From the NCBI GenBank assembly GCA_040765295.1, contig JAXGSB010000001.1, positions 186,001-250,000 on the forward strand: 64,000 nucleotides of DNA. The letters are read 5' to 3'. Of the stretch, positions 41,029 to 48,786 are shown piece by piece. Made by a program: the position numbers and the translations under genes. The notes under the pieces are model-generated. The model saw nothing but the letters and a program-made list of their open reading frames with translations. It was not told the DNA's origin and did no database searches. Origin of the DNA: Scatomorpha sp040765295. Lineage in GTDB: Bacteria > Bacillota > Clostridia > Oscillospirales > Oscillospiraceae. Position 1 is the stretch's first letter; each line of letters opens with the position of its first letter.

Positions 41029-42642
41029 CTACTGCGCCTTTTGCATTCTGTTCTTCATAAAGAAGAGGAAGCCAAGCATGAGAGCCAAAGACACTCCGAA
41101 TACCACAAACCAGTTTCTCACAAAGGCGGCGATAACAAAGCCCAGAAGGCTGAAAGCCGCCACGGTTAAGGCATAAGGCAGCTGGGTGGTGACGTGCGCC
41201 ATGTGGTCGCAGTTGGCGCCTGCCGAAGACATGATTGTCGTATCGGAAATGGGGCTGCAGTGGTCGCCGAAGACGGCGCCCGCAAGGCAGGCGGAAATTC
41301 CTATGGTCATGAGCTGAGGGTCGGCCTGCAGTATGGGTATGATTATGGGCAGCAAAATTCCGAAGGTGCCCCAGCTCGTGCCCATCGAGAAACTGAAGAA
41401 GGAGGCAATTAAGAAAATAATAGCGGGCAGGAAGTTGAAGAAGTGACCCGAGGCGCCCATTACAAGGCCCTCAACATACTCGGGCGCGCCGAGAAGACCC
41501 GTCATGTTCTTCAATGTGATGGCAAGCGTGAGTATGAGGAGAGAGGGAACCATGAGCACAAAGCCCTCGCTGATGCAGTCCATGGCCTCTTTAAAGCTTA
41601 TCGTTCTGCGGGCTATGAAATAGATGAAGGCAAAGAGCAGAGCAACGAGTGCGCCCCAAGGCAGACCGACGGAAGAGTCGGTGCCCGAGAAAGACTCTAT
41701 AAAACTTACACCGTCAAAGAAGCCGCCGACATAGATGATGCCGACAACGCACATTACGACAAGGAAAATTATGGGGAGTATCAGGTCAATAACTGTTCCC
41801 TTTTTCGAGCCTTCTTCGGCTTTAAGTGTGGCCTTTACCTCGCCCACAGTAAACAAATCGCCCTTTTCCACTGCGTTGCGCTCGTGTATGAGCATGGGGC
41901 CGTAGTCGACATTCATGAGAGACATGGCAACAAGGAAAACCAGCGTCAGCAGAGAATAAAGGTTGTAGGGGATAGCTCTCACAAAGAGAGTCAGACCGTC
42001 GGCTCCTTCAACCATGCCCGAAACCGCCGCCGCCCAGCTGGATATGGGGGCTATCATGCAAACGGGGGCTGCCGTCGCGTCTATGACATAGGCAAACTTC
42101 GCTCTCGAAACCTTGTGCGCATCGGTCACGGGACGCATGACGGCGCCGACCGTGAGGCAGTTGAAATAGTCGTCGATGAATATCAAAACGCCTAAAAACA
42201 CGCTTGCAAGCATGGCTCCGGTGCGGGATTTTATGTTCTTTTGCGCCCACTCGCCGAAGGCCGCAGAGCCGCCGGATTTGTTAATTAGAGCAACGAAGAT
42301 GCCGAGCAGAATAAGAAAGATGAAGATGCCGGCATTCCAGGCATCGGTCAAACCGTAGATGAGACCGTCAACTAAGATGGTGTCGACAGTGGCTATCGGT
42401 CTGAAGTTCGAATAGAAGAGCGCGCCCGACAAAATACCTATAAAGAGGGAGGAATACACCTCCTTGGTTATAAGTGCAAGGGCGATGGCCACAATGGGAG
42501 GAACCAATGACCAAAATGTCATATACATGTTGCTCTGGTACTCTGCCGCTTCTTCGCCGTCTGCCAGAGCGTAGATGCCCAGCATAAGGGTGAAAATCAA
42601 TATGAGGGCCGTAATCAGCAGTATTCTTTTTCTCTCTTTCAT
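41029..42642 (-). CDS. NhaC-family carrier under lysine riboswitch, probable lysine transporter
   Basis: A 537-residue membrane protein with about 11-12 hydrophobic segments of the Na+/H+ antiporter NhaC family. Typical blocks are INKSGGSAAFGEWA, FIDDYFNCLTVGAVMRPVTD and GSWGTFGILLPI-like SMGTSWGTFGI; the acidic residues of FIDDYFN are probably ion ligands. A lysine riboswitch precedes it (42717-42886), and NhaC-superfamily genes under this riboswitch have been predicted to take up lysine. I therefore infer cation-coupled lysine transport. I start at the ATG at 42642, 6 bases after AAGGAGA; an in-frame ATG at 42660 has no binding site. Confidence 0.88.
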   Translation of the reverse strand: MKERKRILLITALILIFTLMLGIYALADGEEAAEYQSNMYMTFWSLVPPIVAIALALITKEVYSSLFIGILSGALFYSNFRPIATVDTILVDGLIYGLTDAWNAGIFIFLILLGIFVALINKSGGSAAFGEWAQKNIKSRTGAMLASVFLGVLIFIDDYFNCLTVGAVMRPVTDAHKVSRAKFAYVIDATAAPVCMIAPISSWAAAVSGMVEGADGLTLFVRAIPYNLYSLLTLVFLVAMSLMNVDYGPMLIHERNAVEKGDLFTVGEVKATLKAEEGSKKGTVIDLILPIIFLVVMCVVGIIYVGGFFDGVSFIESFSGTDSSVGLPWGALVALLFAFIYFIARRTISFKEAMDCISEGFVLMVPSLLILTLAITLKNMTGLLGAPEYVEGLVMGASGHFFNFLPAIIFLIASFFSFSMGTSWGTFGILLPIIIPILQADPQLMTIGISACLAGAVFGDHCSPISDTTIMSSAGANCDHMAHVTTQLPYALTVAAFSLLGFVIAAFVRNWFVVFGVSLALMLGFLFFMKNRMQKAQ

Positions 42643-42666
42643 GTCTGTCTCCTTAAACAAAATTTA

Positions 42667-42695
42667 CAGTCATTCGGAAGCTAAACCGAAGACTG
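42667..42695 (-). terminator. Possible riboswitch expression hairpin
   Basis: On the minus strand CAGTCTTCGG pairs with CCGAATGACTG with one bulged base and an 8-base loop, followed by TAAATTTTGTTT. It lies between the riboswitch and the start codon and could be the terminator governed by lysine. The T-run is interrupted. Confidence 0.45.
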
Positions 42696-42716
42696 CAAAT
42701 AATTAAGGCAGTATCA

Positions 42717-42886
42717 ACAGCTAGCACTCCACTTAAATTAAGTGACAGTTCGGCAGATGTTGTCTGCCGACCCGGCAATGAAAGCTCGGACAAGCTTTCA
42801 AAACCTCGGCGACTTCCCCTTTGGGCTCTAAAGATGTCCGTCAAATAAGAGCTTAATAATGTCAGTCGCGCCTCTATCCGTGACTG
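42717..42886 (-). ncRNA. Lysine riboswitch (L box)
   Basis: Read on the minus strand, the conserved lysine-riboswitch segments occur in order: GATAGAGGCGCGA, then GGGGAAGTCGCCGAGG, then GGGTCGGCAGACAAC ATCTGCCGAAC and finally AAGTGGAGTGCTAGC. GTCGCC pairs back to GGCGCGAC, and GGCAGACAACATCTGCC forms the characteristic loop arm. It lies between a consensus promoter and the NhaC-family gene. Lysine binding should reduce expression. Confidence 0.95.
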
Positions 42887-42902
42887 TATGAAATTATGCA
42901 TA

Positions 42903-42930
42903 ATTATACACGACAAACAAGGACTGTCAA
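42903..42930 (-). promoter_or_regulatory. Promoter of the riboswitch-carrier transcript
   Basis: On the minus strand TTGACA (42930-42925), 16 bases, TATAAT (42908-42903), just before the riboswitch. Confidence 0.85.
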
Positions 42931-43019
42931 GCTCTTTTCCATGATAAAGTGAAAAAGTGTGAGATTTTTACGCGAATTTACAAAGAAATAATCAAAAAAG
43001 AGCGTTTTTCAGAAAAAGC

Positions 43020-43048
43020 TTGACAAGGTCAAAAGACAGATTTATATT
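43020..43048 (+). promoter_or_regulatory. Promoter of the GntR-DUF5808 operon
   Basis: TTGACA (43020-43025), 17 bases, TATATT (43043-43048). Confidence 0.8.
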
Positions 43049-43049
43049 A

Positions 43050-43072
43050 TGTGTTATACAGGATATAATACA
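43050..43072. promoter_or_regulatory. Putative autoregulatory operator
   Basis: TGTGTTATA and TATAATACA form an inverted repeat with one mismatch and a CAGGA spacer. It begins 2 bases after the -10 box and is a likely binding site for the GntR-type regulator encoded next. Confidence 0.55.
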
Positions 43073-43111
43073 AGTATAGCTAGCCATACAATGGCTGAAA
43101 GGAGGCTCGGC

Positions 43112-43480
43112 TTGATACTGACAATAGACTTCGAGAGCGAAAGCCCCATCTATATGCAGATAAGAGATCAGATTGTACGCGGCATAGGCTCGGGCGAGCT
43201 TGAGTCGGGTGAAAGGCTTCCCTCGATAAGGGCTTTAAGCGACGATATCGGCGTAAATCCGATGACGGTGTCCAAGGCCTATTCACTCTTAAAGCAGGAG
43301 GGCTTCATATCCTCAACCCGAAAAGGCGGGAGCGTGGTCTCGGAAAAAATCCCCGAGGGCGGCCTCGACGATGAGAAAAAACTGGCGCTTCACACGGTGG
43401 CTTCCGAGGCGCGTATCCGCGGCATGGGAGAGCGTGAGTTTTTAAAGCTCTGCTCCGACTACTACAGAGGAGGTGCATAA
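43112..43480 (+). CDS. GntR-family transcriptional regulator, YtrA type
   Basis: A 122-residue regulator. The winged helix covers about residues 10-75: ESPIYMQIRDQIVRGIGSG, GERLPSIRALSDDIGVNPMTVSKAY and GFISSTRKGGSVV. Only a short helical tail follows, as in the YtrA branch, which has no ligand-binding domain. The start is TTG at 43112, placed 6 bases after AAAGGAGG; a longer frame from 43049 has no binding site. It is joined to a membrane protein gene one base further, matching the usual pairing of YtrA regulators with a membrane protein or ABC transporter. It probably represses its own operon. Confidence 0.9.
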   Translation: MILTIDFESESPIYMQIRDQIVRGIGSGELESGERLPSIRALSDDIGVNPMTVSKAYSLLKQEGFISSTRKGGSVVSEKIPEGGLDDEKKLALHTVASEARIRGMGEREFLKLCSDYYRGGA

Positions 43481-43481
43481 G

Positions 43482-44888
43482 ATGGGCTTTGCAGACTATT
43501 TAATACTTTTTTCCTTGGGGATTATTGCTCCGCTCAACGGAATATTGTTCTGGAGCAGCAGCAAACCAAAGAAAAACATAGTCTTGGGAGTGACTTTTCC
43601 CACAGAGGCGCTCTCCGACAGAACTATTAATCTCATAGTAAAGAGATTTAGGATAAATCTTATAATTGCGGAAGTTTTTCTGCTCTTTGCCCTGCTCATG
43701 ATTTTTGTTTTAGCCGAGTATTTTTCGGTGAGACTCACCCTGGCGCTTGTCTGGATGATAGCGGCAATAGTTCTTCCGATATTCCTCTTTGCCAAAGCCA
43801 ACACCGAACTGAAGGAGCTCAAGCTCGAAGAGGGCTACCGCAGCCCGCTCCAAAACCTGAGAGTTGTGGACCTCAAGACCAGACAGAACTTTGAAAGGCC
43901 GAGATCTGTAAAGTGGTTTCTCCCGCCGCTTATCGTAAGCCTTCTTCCTGTAGTCTTGGCAAAATTCATTTTGCCTAAGGAGATTGTGCGCGATTTTTCG
44001 ATTATGTGTTCGATGTTTTCGTTCATGATAGTCCTTTCAATGCTCCTATACCCCTTGATTTTCAGGCAGAGGATGGACATTCTGGGCTATGAGAGCGAAA
44101 AGAATGCCGAATTAAGCAGAATCAGACTGCAAGGCTGGACGACTGTATGGTTCGGCATAGCGTGGCTGTCGGCGCCATTGGGACTTTTGTTTATGTTTTT
44201 CTATAAGTCGGAAACAGCCTTCCTAATTATTCTCTGCGTCTACATGGCTGCCATGCTTGTGCTTGCAATATTGATTGAGATGGGTGTGCGCTCGAGACAG
44301 GAGAAAATAACGCTCGCCATGGGCGAGGACTATGTGGACGAGGATGTAAACTGGATTTACGGCCTTTTCTACCACAATCCCCGCGACAGACACGTTTTAA
44401 TTAACGACAGAGCGGGCATGAATATGAGCGTTAATATGGCGAACTTTTGGGGAAAGGTCATCATGGGCACCACTGTGCTCATACTGCTTGCAATGCCGTT
44501 TTTCGGCGTTTACCTGATAAAACAGGAGCTCAGCCCAAGGGCAGCCGGTTACGACGATGTATCGGTGAGCTTTAAGCACGTTTCCGAACGCTTCAATATA
44601 GATTACGAGGATATTCTGGAACTCGAGCTTTTAGAGGAGCTTCCCCGATCGATGCGTGTCTACGGCACAGGCATGGACGAGCTCTTGGAGGGAAAATTCA
44701 ACGTCGAGGGCATAGGCAGGGCAACGCTGTCCCTAAATCCCCAAATTCCTCCCTACATTATGATTAAAACCGAGGACAAGATAGAGATATTCAACCTGAT
44801 GAGCAGCGAAGACACAAGGGGATTTTTCGAGCGAATGGAGCGCGCTTATTTAGAATTTAAGACTCAAAGCGCCAAAAAAGCCGCTTGA
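43482..44888 (+). CDS. DUF5808-like multi-pass membrane protein
   Basis: A 468-residue protein with about eight hydrophobic segments. The segment DVNWIYGLFYHNPRDRHVLINDRAGMNMSVN (about residues 285-315) matches the DUF5808 motif of relatives that also occur next to GntR genes. The final 110 residues are soluble and include a stretch like a bacterial PH domain. It may sense or respond to cell-envelope stress in partnership with the regulator; this is inferred from pairing only. I start at the ATG at 43482 behind AGAGGAGG; a GTG at 43473 lies within that site. Confidence 0.75.
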   Translation: MGFADYLILFSLGIIAPLNGILFWSSSKPKKNIVLGVTFPTEALSDRTINLIVKRFRINLIIAEVFLLFALLMIFVLAEYFSVRLTLALVWMIAAIVLPIFLFAKANTELKELKLEEGYRSPLQNLRVVDLKTRQNFERPRSVKWFLPPLIVSLLPVVLAKFILPKEIVRDFSIMCSMFSFMIVLSMLLYPLIFRQRMDILGYESEKNAELSRIRLQGWTTVWFGIAWLSAPLGLLFMFFYKSETAFLIILCVYMAAMLVLAILIEMGVRSRQEKITLAMGEDYVDEDVNWIYGLFYHNPRDRHVLINDRAGMNMSVNMANFWGKVIMGTTVLILLAMPFFGVYLIKQELSPRAAGYDDVSVSFKHVSERFNIDYEDILELELLEELPRSMRVYGTGMDELLEGKFNVEGIGRATLSLNPQIPPYIMIKTEDKIEIFNLMSSEDTRGFFERMERAYLEFKTQSAKKAA

Positions 44889-44910
44889 GACTGAAAAACA
44901 ATAAAATAAT

Positions 44911-44946
44911 GCAGAGCGACTGAGATTTTTTTCTTAGCCGCTCTGC
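44911..44946. terminator. Hairpin between convergent genes
   Basis: GCAGAGCG and CGCTCTGC close a longer imperfect stem with a T-rich loop. TCTTATTT follows on the plus strand. It separates the DUF5808 and XRE genes. Confidence 0.6.
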
Positions 44947-44994
44947 TCTTATTTCTCGCTATTTGCGGAAGAATATCCGCCGAGAAACTTATCC

Positions 44995-45411
44995 TTATTC
45001 TTTTTGATTAAAATATGTAGCGCTGAAAGCCACGCCGATACCTATAAGTACCCATATTACGGCGCTTTCACAGAAATCTCGGAACGCGCCGCCCGCAAGA
45101 ACGCTGATGAAATATATTGCGACAACTAAAACGATTAAAATTCCGGCGGTTAATATAAGCCGCTTATTATATTTCGCCGTATTTACATCCTTTTCCATTT
45201 TTTCCTTCATTTTCGGATCTCCTTTCAATAAATCGTCCAGACTTATTTGATAAAGGTCGCTCAAATTCATAATGCTGATAATATCCGGCAAGGACTTTCC
45301 GTTTTCCCAGTTTGATATGGTCTGTCTCGAGACCATAATTTTCTGAGCAAGCTGCTCTTGCGTAAGCCCCGCGTTAACTCTGGCTTCTTTTAACTTCTTT
45401 TCGATTTCCAT
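44995..45411 (-). CDS. XRE-family regulator with membrane segments
   Basis: A 138-residue protein. Residues about 5-60 form an HTH_3 domain (LKEARVNAGLTQEQLAQKIMVSRQTISNWENGKSLPD). Two hydrophobic segments follow (about 85-108 and 115-132), so the regulator is membrane-tethered, a common layout in Firmicutes. The target genes are unknown. An inverted repeat upstream may be its own operator. Confidence 0.88.
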   Translation of the reverse strand: MEIEKKLKEARVNAGLTQEQLAQKIMVSRQTISNWENGKSLPDIISIMNLSDLYQISLDDLLKGDPKMKEKMEKDVNTAKYNKRLILTAGILIVLVVAIYFISVLAGGAFRDFCESAVIWVLIGIGVAFSATYFNQKE

Positions 45412-45477
45412 ATGATTGAGCCTCCATCTGAAAGGAATATATATAGCTTATGTTTTTTTGTCTATCAAAGGTCTTTG

Positions 45478-45494
45478 ACATTTTGCGAAAATGT
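45478..45494. promoter_or_regulatory. Inverted repeat upstream of the XRE gene
   Basis: ACATTTT-GCG-AAAATGT is a perfect 7-3-7 palindrome. A further AAAATGT lies at 45501-45507. It is placed as an operator for the XRE regulator, but no strong promoter boxes are visible around it. Confidence 0.4.
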
Positions 45495-45619
45495 ACTGCT
45501 AAAATGTTTTGACATATCTTTAAATTTGTGGCTCGTCTGACAGTGCTTGCTTCTTGAATCGCGATTATAAAATACTCTCTCTAAGCGTAAGATTTCAGCT
45601 CGGGAGGGTATGGTGTTTA

Positions 45620-45967
45620 TCAGTCTTCCGGCACATGAATCTGCTTTATCATGAAATCTCTGCCCGAGAGCACGTCTTTATCAAAGCTATTGCACTTCGG
45701 GCAGCAGCCCTTGTTCTCCACAACATTAAAAATTTCGTCACAGTCGTTGCAGATGGCCAGTCCCGGGGTGATGTTGATTATAAGCTTGGTGTCCTCGAGA
45801 GGGGTGCCGGCTACACAGGCGGGATAGAGGTCTTCAACATACTTGGGAACTATGAGTGAAAGCTCGCCGATATCGACGACAATTTCGCTCACCTCTTTCA
45901 CATTATGTTCCTCGGCATAGCGCAGCACGGTTTTTACGACCTCTCTGACTACTCCTATTTCATGCAT
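45620..45967 (-). CDS. hypA: Hydrogenase/urease nickel chaperone HypA
   Basis: A 115-residue nickel-insertion protein. It starts with MHE, the conserved N-terminal nickel site, which fixes the start at 45967 behind GGGAGG; a longer frame from 46090 would hide that site. The zinc site is CNDCDEIFNVVENKGCCPKC, two CxxC pairs. HypA works with HypB to load nickel into [NiFe] hydrogenases and sometimes urease. No other hyp, hydrogenase or urease gene lies in the window, so it is separated from its usual partners. Confidence 0.92.
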   Translation of the reverse strand: MHEIGVVREVVKTVLRYAEEHNVKEVSEIVVDIGELSLIVPKYVEDLYPACVAGTPLEDTKLIINITPGLAICNDCDEIFNVVENKGCCPKCNSFDKDVLSGRDFMIKQIHVPED

Positions 45968-46213
45968 TATATATTCCTCCCAAAACGGGGTCTTAGTATT
46001 TAAAAAATCTGCAAAACCGAAGCTCATACTACCATTTTTAAAAATCATCGTCAATCTTTCGTCCCAAAGCCGCAGCTCGGCTTCACTCACAGCGCGAGGA
46101 AGAGGGTAGAAAGCGCAAAACAGAGGAAAGTTTTTTCCTTAAATCAATTGTTTTACAAGTCTATGGACTTTGTGTTAAAATACAAAGGTATATTTTTTGA
46201 AGGAGATGGGTAT

Positions 46214-46891
46214 GTGAAGGAAAATATGGCGGCTGCGGAGAAAAAGCAGGGCTTTCTTATCCGTTTTATTAAGCTCAATTTCGGGCTTTTTCTCTTTGGC
46301 TTGGGAGCAGTGTTTACCATCTCGGCCAACATAGGCTACTCCCCCTGGGATATCCTGAGCGACGGCCTTGCCAAGGTTCTCGGGATAACATTTGGACTTT
46401 CGAGCATTTTGCAGGGAATTGTTTTTGTGCTGATAGTCTGGCTGGGCAAAGAGGCCATAGGTCTCGGCACGCTCTTTAACATGGTGTTTATAGGCTTGTA
46501 TATCGACCTTATACGCGGCACGGGCATAATAGCTCCCGGAGAGAGCTACATTATGCGCTACCTGTTTTTCTTTATAGGTCTTGTGATTATCTGCTTTGCC
46601 TCCTATGAATATATCTCCTCGGGCTTCGGCGCAGGACCGCGGGATTCTCTTATGGTTTTTATTGCAAGGCACACTCCCCTTTCTGTCGGTGTTTCCAGAA
46701 CATTGCTCGAGTCAACCGCGGCCATCGTCGGTTTTCTCTTGGGCGGGCCGCTGGGCATAGGCACCTTGCTCGCGGCTTTTTGCACGGGCTTTATTATGGA
46801 GATTGTTTTTAAAATTTTAAAATTCAAGCCCACCGATGTTAAGCACGAAACGCTATTAGACAGCCTTAAAATGCTCACGAAAAAAGCTTAA
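46214..46891 (+). CDS. YczE-family membrane protein
   Basis: A 225-residue protein with about five or six membrane segments. The two related segments FGLGAVFTISANIGYSPWDIL and ISSGFGAGPRDSLMV are typical of the YczE/YyaS (COG2364) family. The function is unknown in general. The start is GTG at 46214, 8 bases after AGGAG; a longer frame from 46148 has no binding site. It is a single gene ended by the hairpin at 46908. Confidence 0.85.
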   Translation: MKENMAAAEKKQGFLIRFIKLNFGLFLFGLGAVFTISANIGYSPWDILSDGLAKVLGITFGLSSILQGIVFVLIVWLGKEAIGLGTLFNMVFIGLYIDLIRGTGIIAPGESYIMRYLFFFIGLVIICFASYEYISSGFGAGPRDSLMVFIARHTPLSVGVSRTLLESTAAIVGFLLGGPLGIGTLLAAFCTGFIMEIVFKILKFKPTDVKHETLLDSLKMLTKKA

Positions 46892-46907
46892 TTTAATAAA
46901 AAGTTAC

Positions 46908-46935
46908 GCCGCCGAGCTTTCTCGGCGGCCTTTTA
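46908..46935. terminator. Terminator between the YczE and YitT genes
   Basis: GCCGCCGAG and CTCGGCGGC with a four-base loop, followed by CTTTT. Confidence 0.88.
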
Positions 46936-46959
46936 GTTTTATATATACAAATTTTAGTG

Positions 46960-47841
46960 TCAGTCACTCATTTTTTTCAAAAAATTTCCCTGAACGTTCA
47001 CATTTTCGTTGATTATCAAAAATGCGTTCGGGTCAAACTCTCTGACAATAAGCCTGAGCTGAGGGAGCTCATACTTCGAAAGCAGAACGCAAAGCACCCT
47101 GCCCTCCTCACCGGTGTAGCTGCCTACGCTTGTCCACTTGGTCACGCCGCGCTTAAGGTCGTTCATAATGGCCTGTTCCATTTCTTCATACTTCTTGCTT
47201 ATAATCTTCGCTTCCACAATGATGTTCTGCGTGTGGCTTTTATCAACTGCGAAGGAAGATACTGCGGTGAATATGATGGAATAGATTACAACATCCAAGC
47301 TGAACAGGAACAAACATGCGGCATAGAGGGTGGAGTTGATAATGAGACTCACCTTGCCTACGCTTGCCCCTTCCTTCCTCATGATGATGAGCAGGCCTAT
47401 GATGTCGAGGCCGCCTGCCGAAGAGTTCATACGAAGGATAAGTCCGATTGAAGCTCCGCAGATTAAACCGCCTATAACGCATGAAGCGAGCCTGTCGTCC
47501 GGCAAAACAGCATGAATGGGAATAAGAGCCAGAAAAACCGTCATAACCGTGACCGTTACAAGAGAGCGGATAAGAAAAAGTCTGCTGATTTTTATTCTCG
47601 CGTAGATGAAAAGAGGGATATTCAGCGCATAGTAGATGATCGGGGCAATGTCTATACTGAAGTTGAGATGTAATCCCTCTGCCAGCAAGGTGCGCAAAAG
47701 CTGACACATGCCGAAAATTCCGCCGACATAGACGCTGGACGGCACAACAAAGAGGTTCATGCTGATGGCATAAATTAAAGAGGCAAAGCAGCAGACAGCC
47801 AGTCTTTTTAATTCAATAGAAAGCTCGGTATTCTGTTTCAT
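46960..47841 (-). CDS. YitT-family membrane protein
   Basis: A 293-residue protein. Five hydrophobic segments occupy about residues 10-195, and a soluble C-terminal DUF2179 domain (about 205-285) contains VTKWTSVGSYTGEEGRVLCVLLSKYEL. This is the YitT (DUF161-DUF2179) layout. The segment MNSSAGGLDIIG is a conserved loop. The role of the family is not established. It is convergent with the YczE-type gene, which shares distant likeness in its helices. Confidence 0.9.
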   Translation of the reverse strand: MKQNTELSIELKRLAVCCFASLIYAISMNLFVVPSSVYVGGIFGMCQLLRTLLAEGLHLNFSIDIAPIIYYALNIPLFIYARIKISRLFLIRSLVTVTVMTVFLALIPIHAVLPDDRLASCVIGGLICGASIGLILRMNSSAGGLDIIGLLIIMRKEGASVGKVSLIINSTLYAACLFLFSLDVVIYSIIFTAVSSFAVDKSHTQNIIVEAKIISKKYEEMEQAIMNDLKRGVTKWTSVGSYTGEEGRVLCVLLSKYELPQLRLIVREFDPNAFLIINENVNVQGNFLKKMSD

Positions 47842-48040
47842 GATATCCTCAGCAATACTTAATTGTATAAATATGGAAGCAAAAAATAAAAAATTTCCCT
47901 ATGAGCATTCTAGAGCAAAAAAGACTTTTTGGGAAGAGCGTTTCCTTAGCGCTTGTGTAAAATGGCAGAATAATTTAAAAATCAGCCTCATACTGCTTAA
48001 AAATGATGAAAGAAAATGTTTTAGAGATTATATAAAATAA

Positions 48041-48069
48041 TTGACAAAAGCTATGCGGCATGCTACCAT
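48041..48069 (+). promoter_or_regulatory. Promoter of the RHH-clpB operon
   Basis: TTGACA (48041-48046), 17 bases, TACCAT (48064-48069). Confidence 0.75.
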
Positions 48070-48091
48070 ATATATGCGGCCAAATGCCGCA
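48054..48091. promoter_or_regulatory. TGCGGC half-site cluster in the RHH-clpB promoter
   Basis: TGCGGC occurs at 48054-48059, within the promoter spacer, and at 48075-48080, with the inverted GCCGCA at 48086-48091 after CAAAT. The first two lie 21 bases apart, two helical turns. Arrays of short half-sites suit a ribbon-helix-helix repressor, and one is encoded immediately downstream. No CIRCE element is visible. Confidence 0.6.
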
Positions 48092-48121
48092 AATTTAGAT
48101 TTTTTTTAGAGGAGGTAAGGC

Positions 48122-48766
48122 ATGGCAAAAATGCTGTACAGTCTGATTCTGAGCGAGGAAGTCGTTCGGGAAATAGACGAGGAAGCACGCGCCTTGGGCA
48201 CCAATCGCTCAAGGCTTATTAACCAAATACTTGCCGAGCATGTCTCGCTTAAAACGCCTGCCGAGCACATAAACGATATTTTCAGCGCTATGGAGGAGCT
48301 GCTCCGTCCGTGCCGCGAGCTCACGGCAAACTTCATGCCCTTTGCTCCCAGTCTTTCGCTTAAATCGAGCATCGACTACCGCTACAGGCCGACGGTGCGC
48401 TATGAGCTTAAATTAACCGAGGGCGAGGAAGACGGCGCGATGACGGTTATTTTCAGAACGCAGGCGAGCGAGCTCCTTGAGAGCATGGGAGAGTTCTTCA
48501 GGCTTTTTGCCCGCTCTGAGTGCGAGGCTGTAGGGCCTGTGCAGTGCGAAAGATTGGATTACGCCCTATATGACGGGCGTTTTGTGAGAAACATTCCGCG
48601 CGATTTCTACAGGGGCAAGAGCCCCGAGCAGGCCGCGGAGGTGCTTTCGAATTATGTAAGGCTCTTCGACAGGCTAATGAAGAAATATCTTGTTGGGAAT
48701 CTGAGTGAAGCCGAGCTTCGCGCCGAGCTTAAGGCAGCTGCCTTAAGGCGCGAGATAGTTATATAA
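48122..48766 (+). CDS. Ribbon-helix-helix domain protein, putative regulator of clpB
   Basis: A 214-residue protein. Residues about 5-42 fit a ribbon-helix-helix DNA-binding domain: a short strand YSLILSEEVVREIDEEA and two helices with TNRSRLINQILAEHV. The remaining 170 residues are soluble and of unknown type; they could bind a ligand or a partner. It has GAGGAGG before the ATG and lies 20 bases ahead of clpB. Repeated half-sites in the promoter suggest autoregulation. Most ClpB genes are controlled by CtsR, HrcA or sigma factors, so this arrangement is uncommon. Confidence 0.75.
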   Translation: MAKMLYSLILSEEVVREIDEEARALGTNRSRLINQILAEHVSLKTPAEHINDIFSAMEELLRPCRELTANFMPFAPSLSLKSSIDYRYRPTVRYELKLTEGEEDGAMTVIFRTQASELLESMGEFFRLFARSECEAVGPVQCERLDYALYDGRFVRNIPRDFYRGKSPEQAAEVLSNYVRLFDRLMKKYLVGNLSEAELRAELKAAALRREIVI

Positions 48767-48786
48767 ATACAAGGTGGTGAGATTAT

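Noticed and set aside
42667..42886. Reading the region before the NhaC-type gene as a small coding gene
   Set aside because: The conserved lysine riboswitch segments in correct order explain it fully.
45968..46090. A longer HypA with a 41-residue N-terminal extension
   Set aside because: HypA must begin with Met-His-Glu for nickel binding, and a GGGAGG site stands just before that Met.
47840..48040. A 66-codon plus-strand frame before the RHH gene
   Set aside because: It overlaps the start of the YitT-type gene on the other strand, has no binding site at either Met and an A+T-driven composition.
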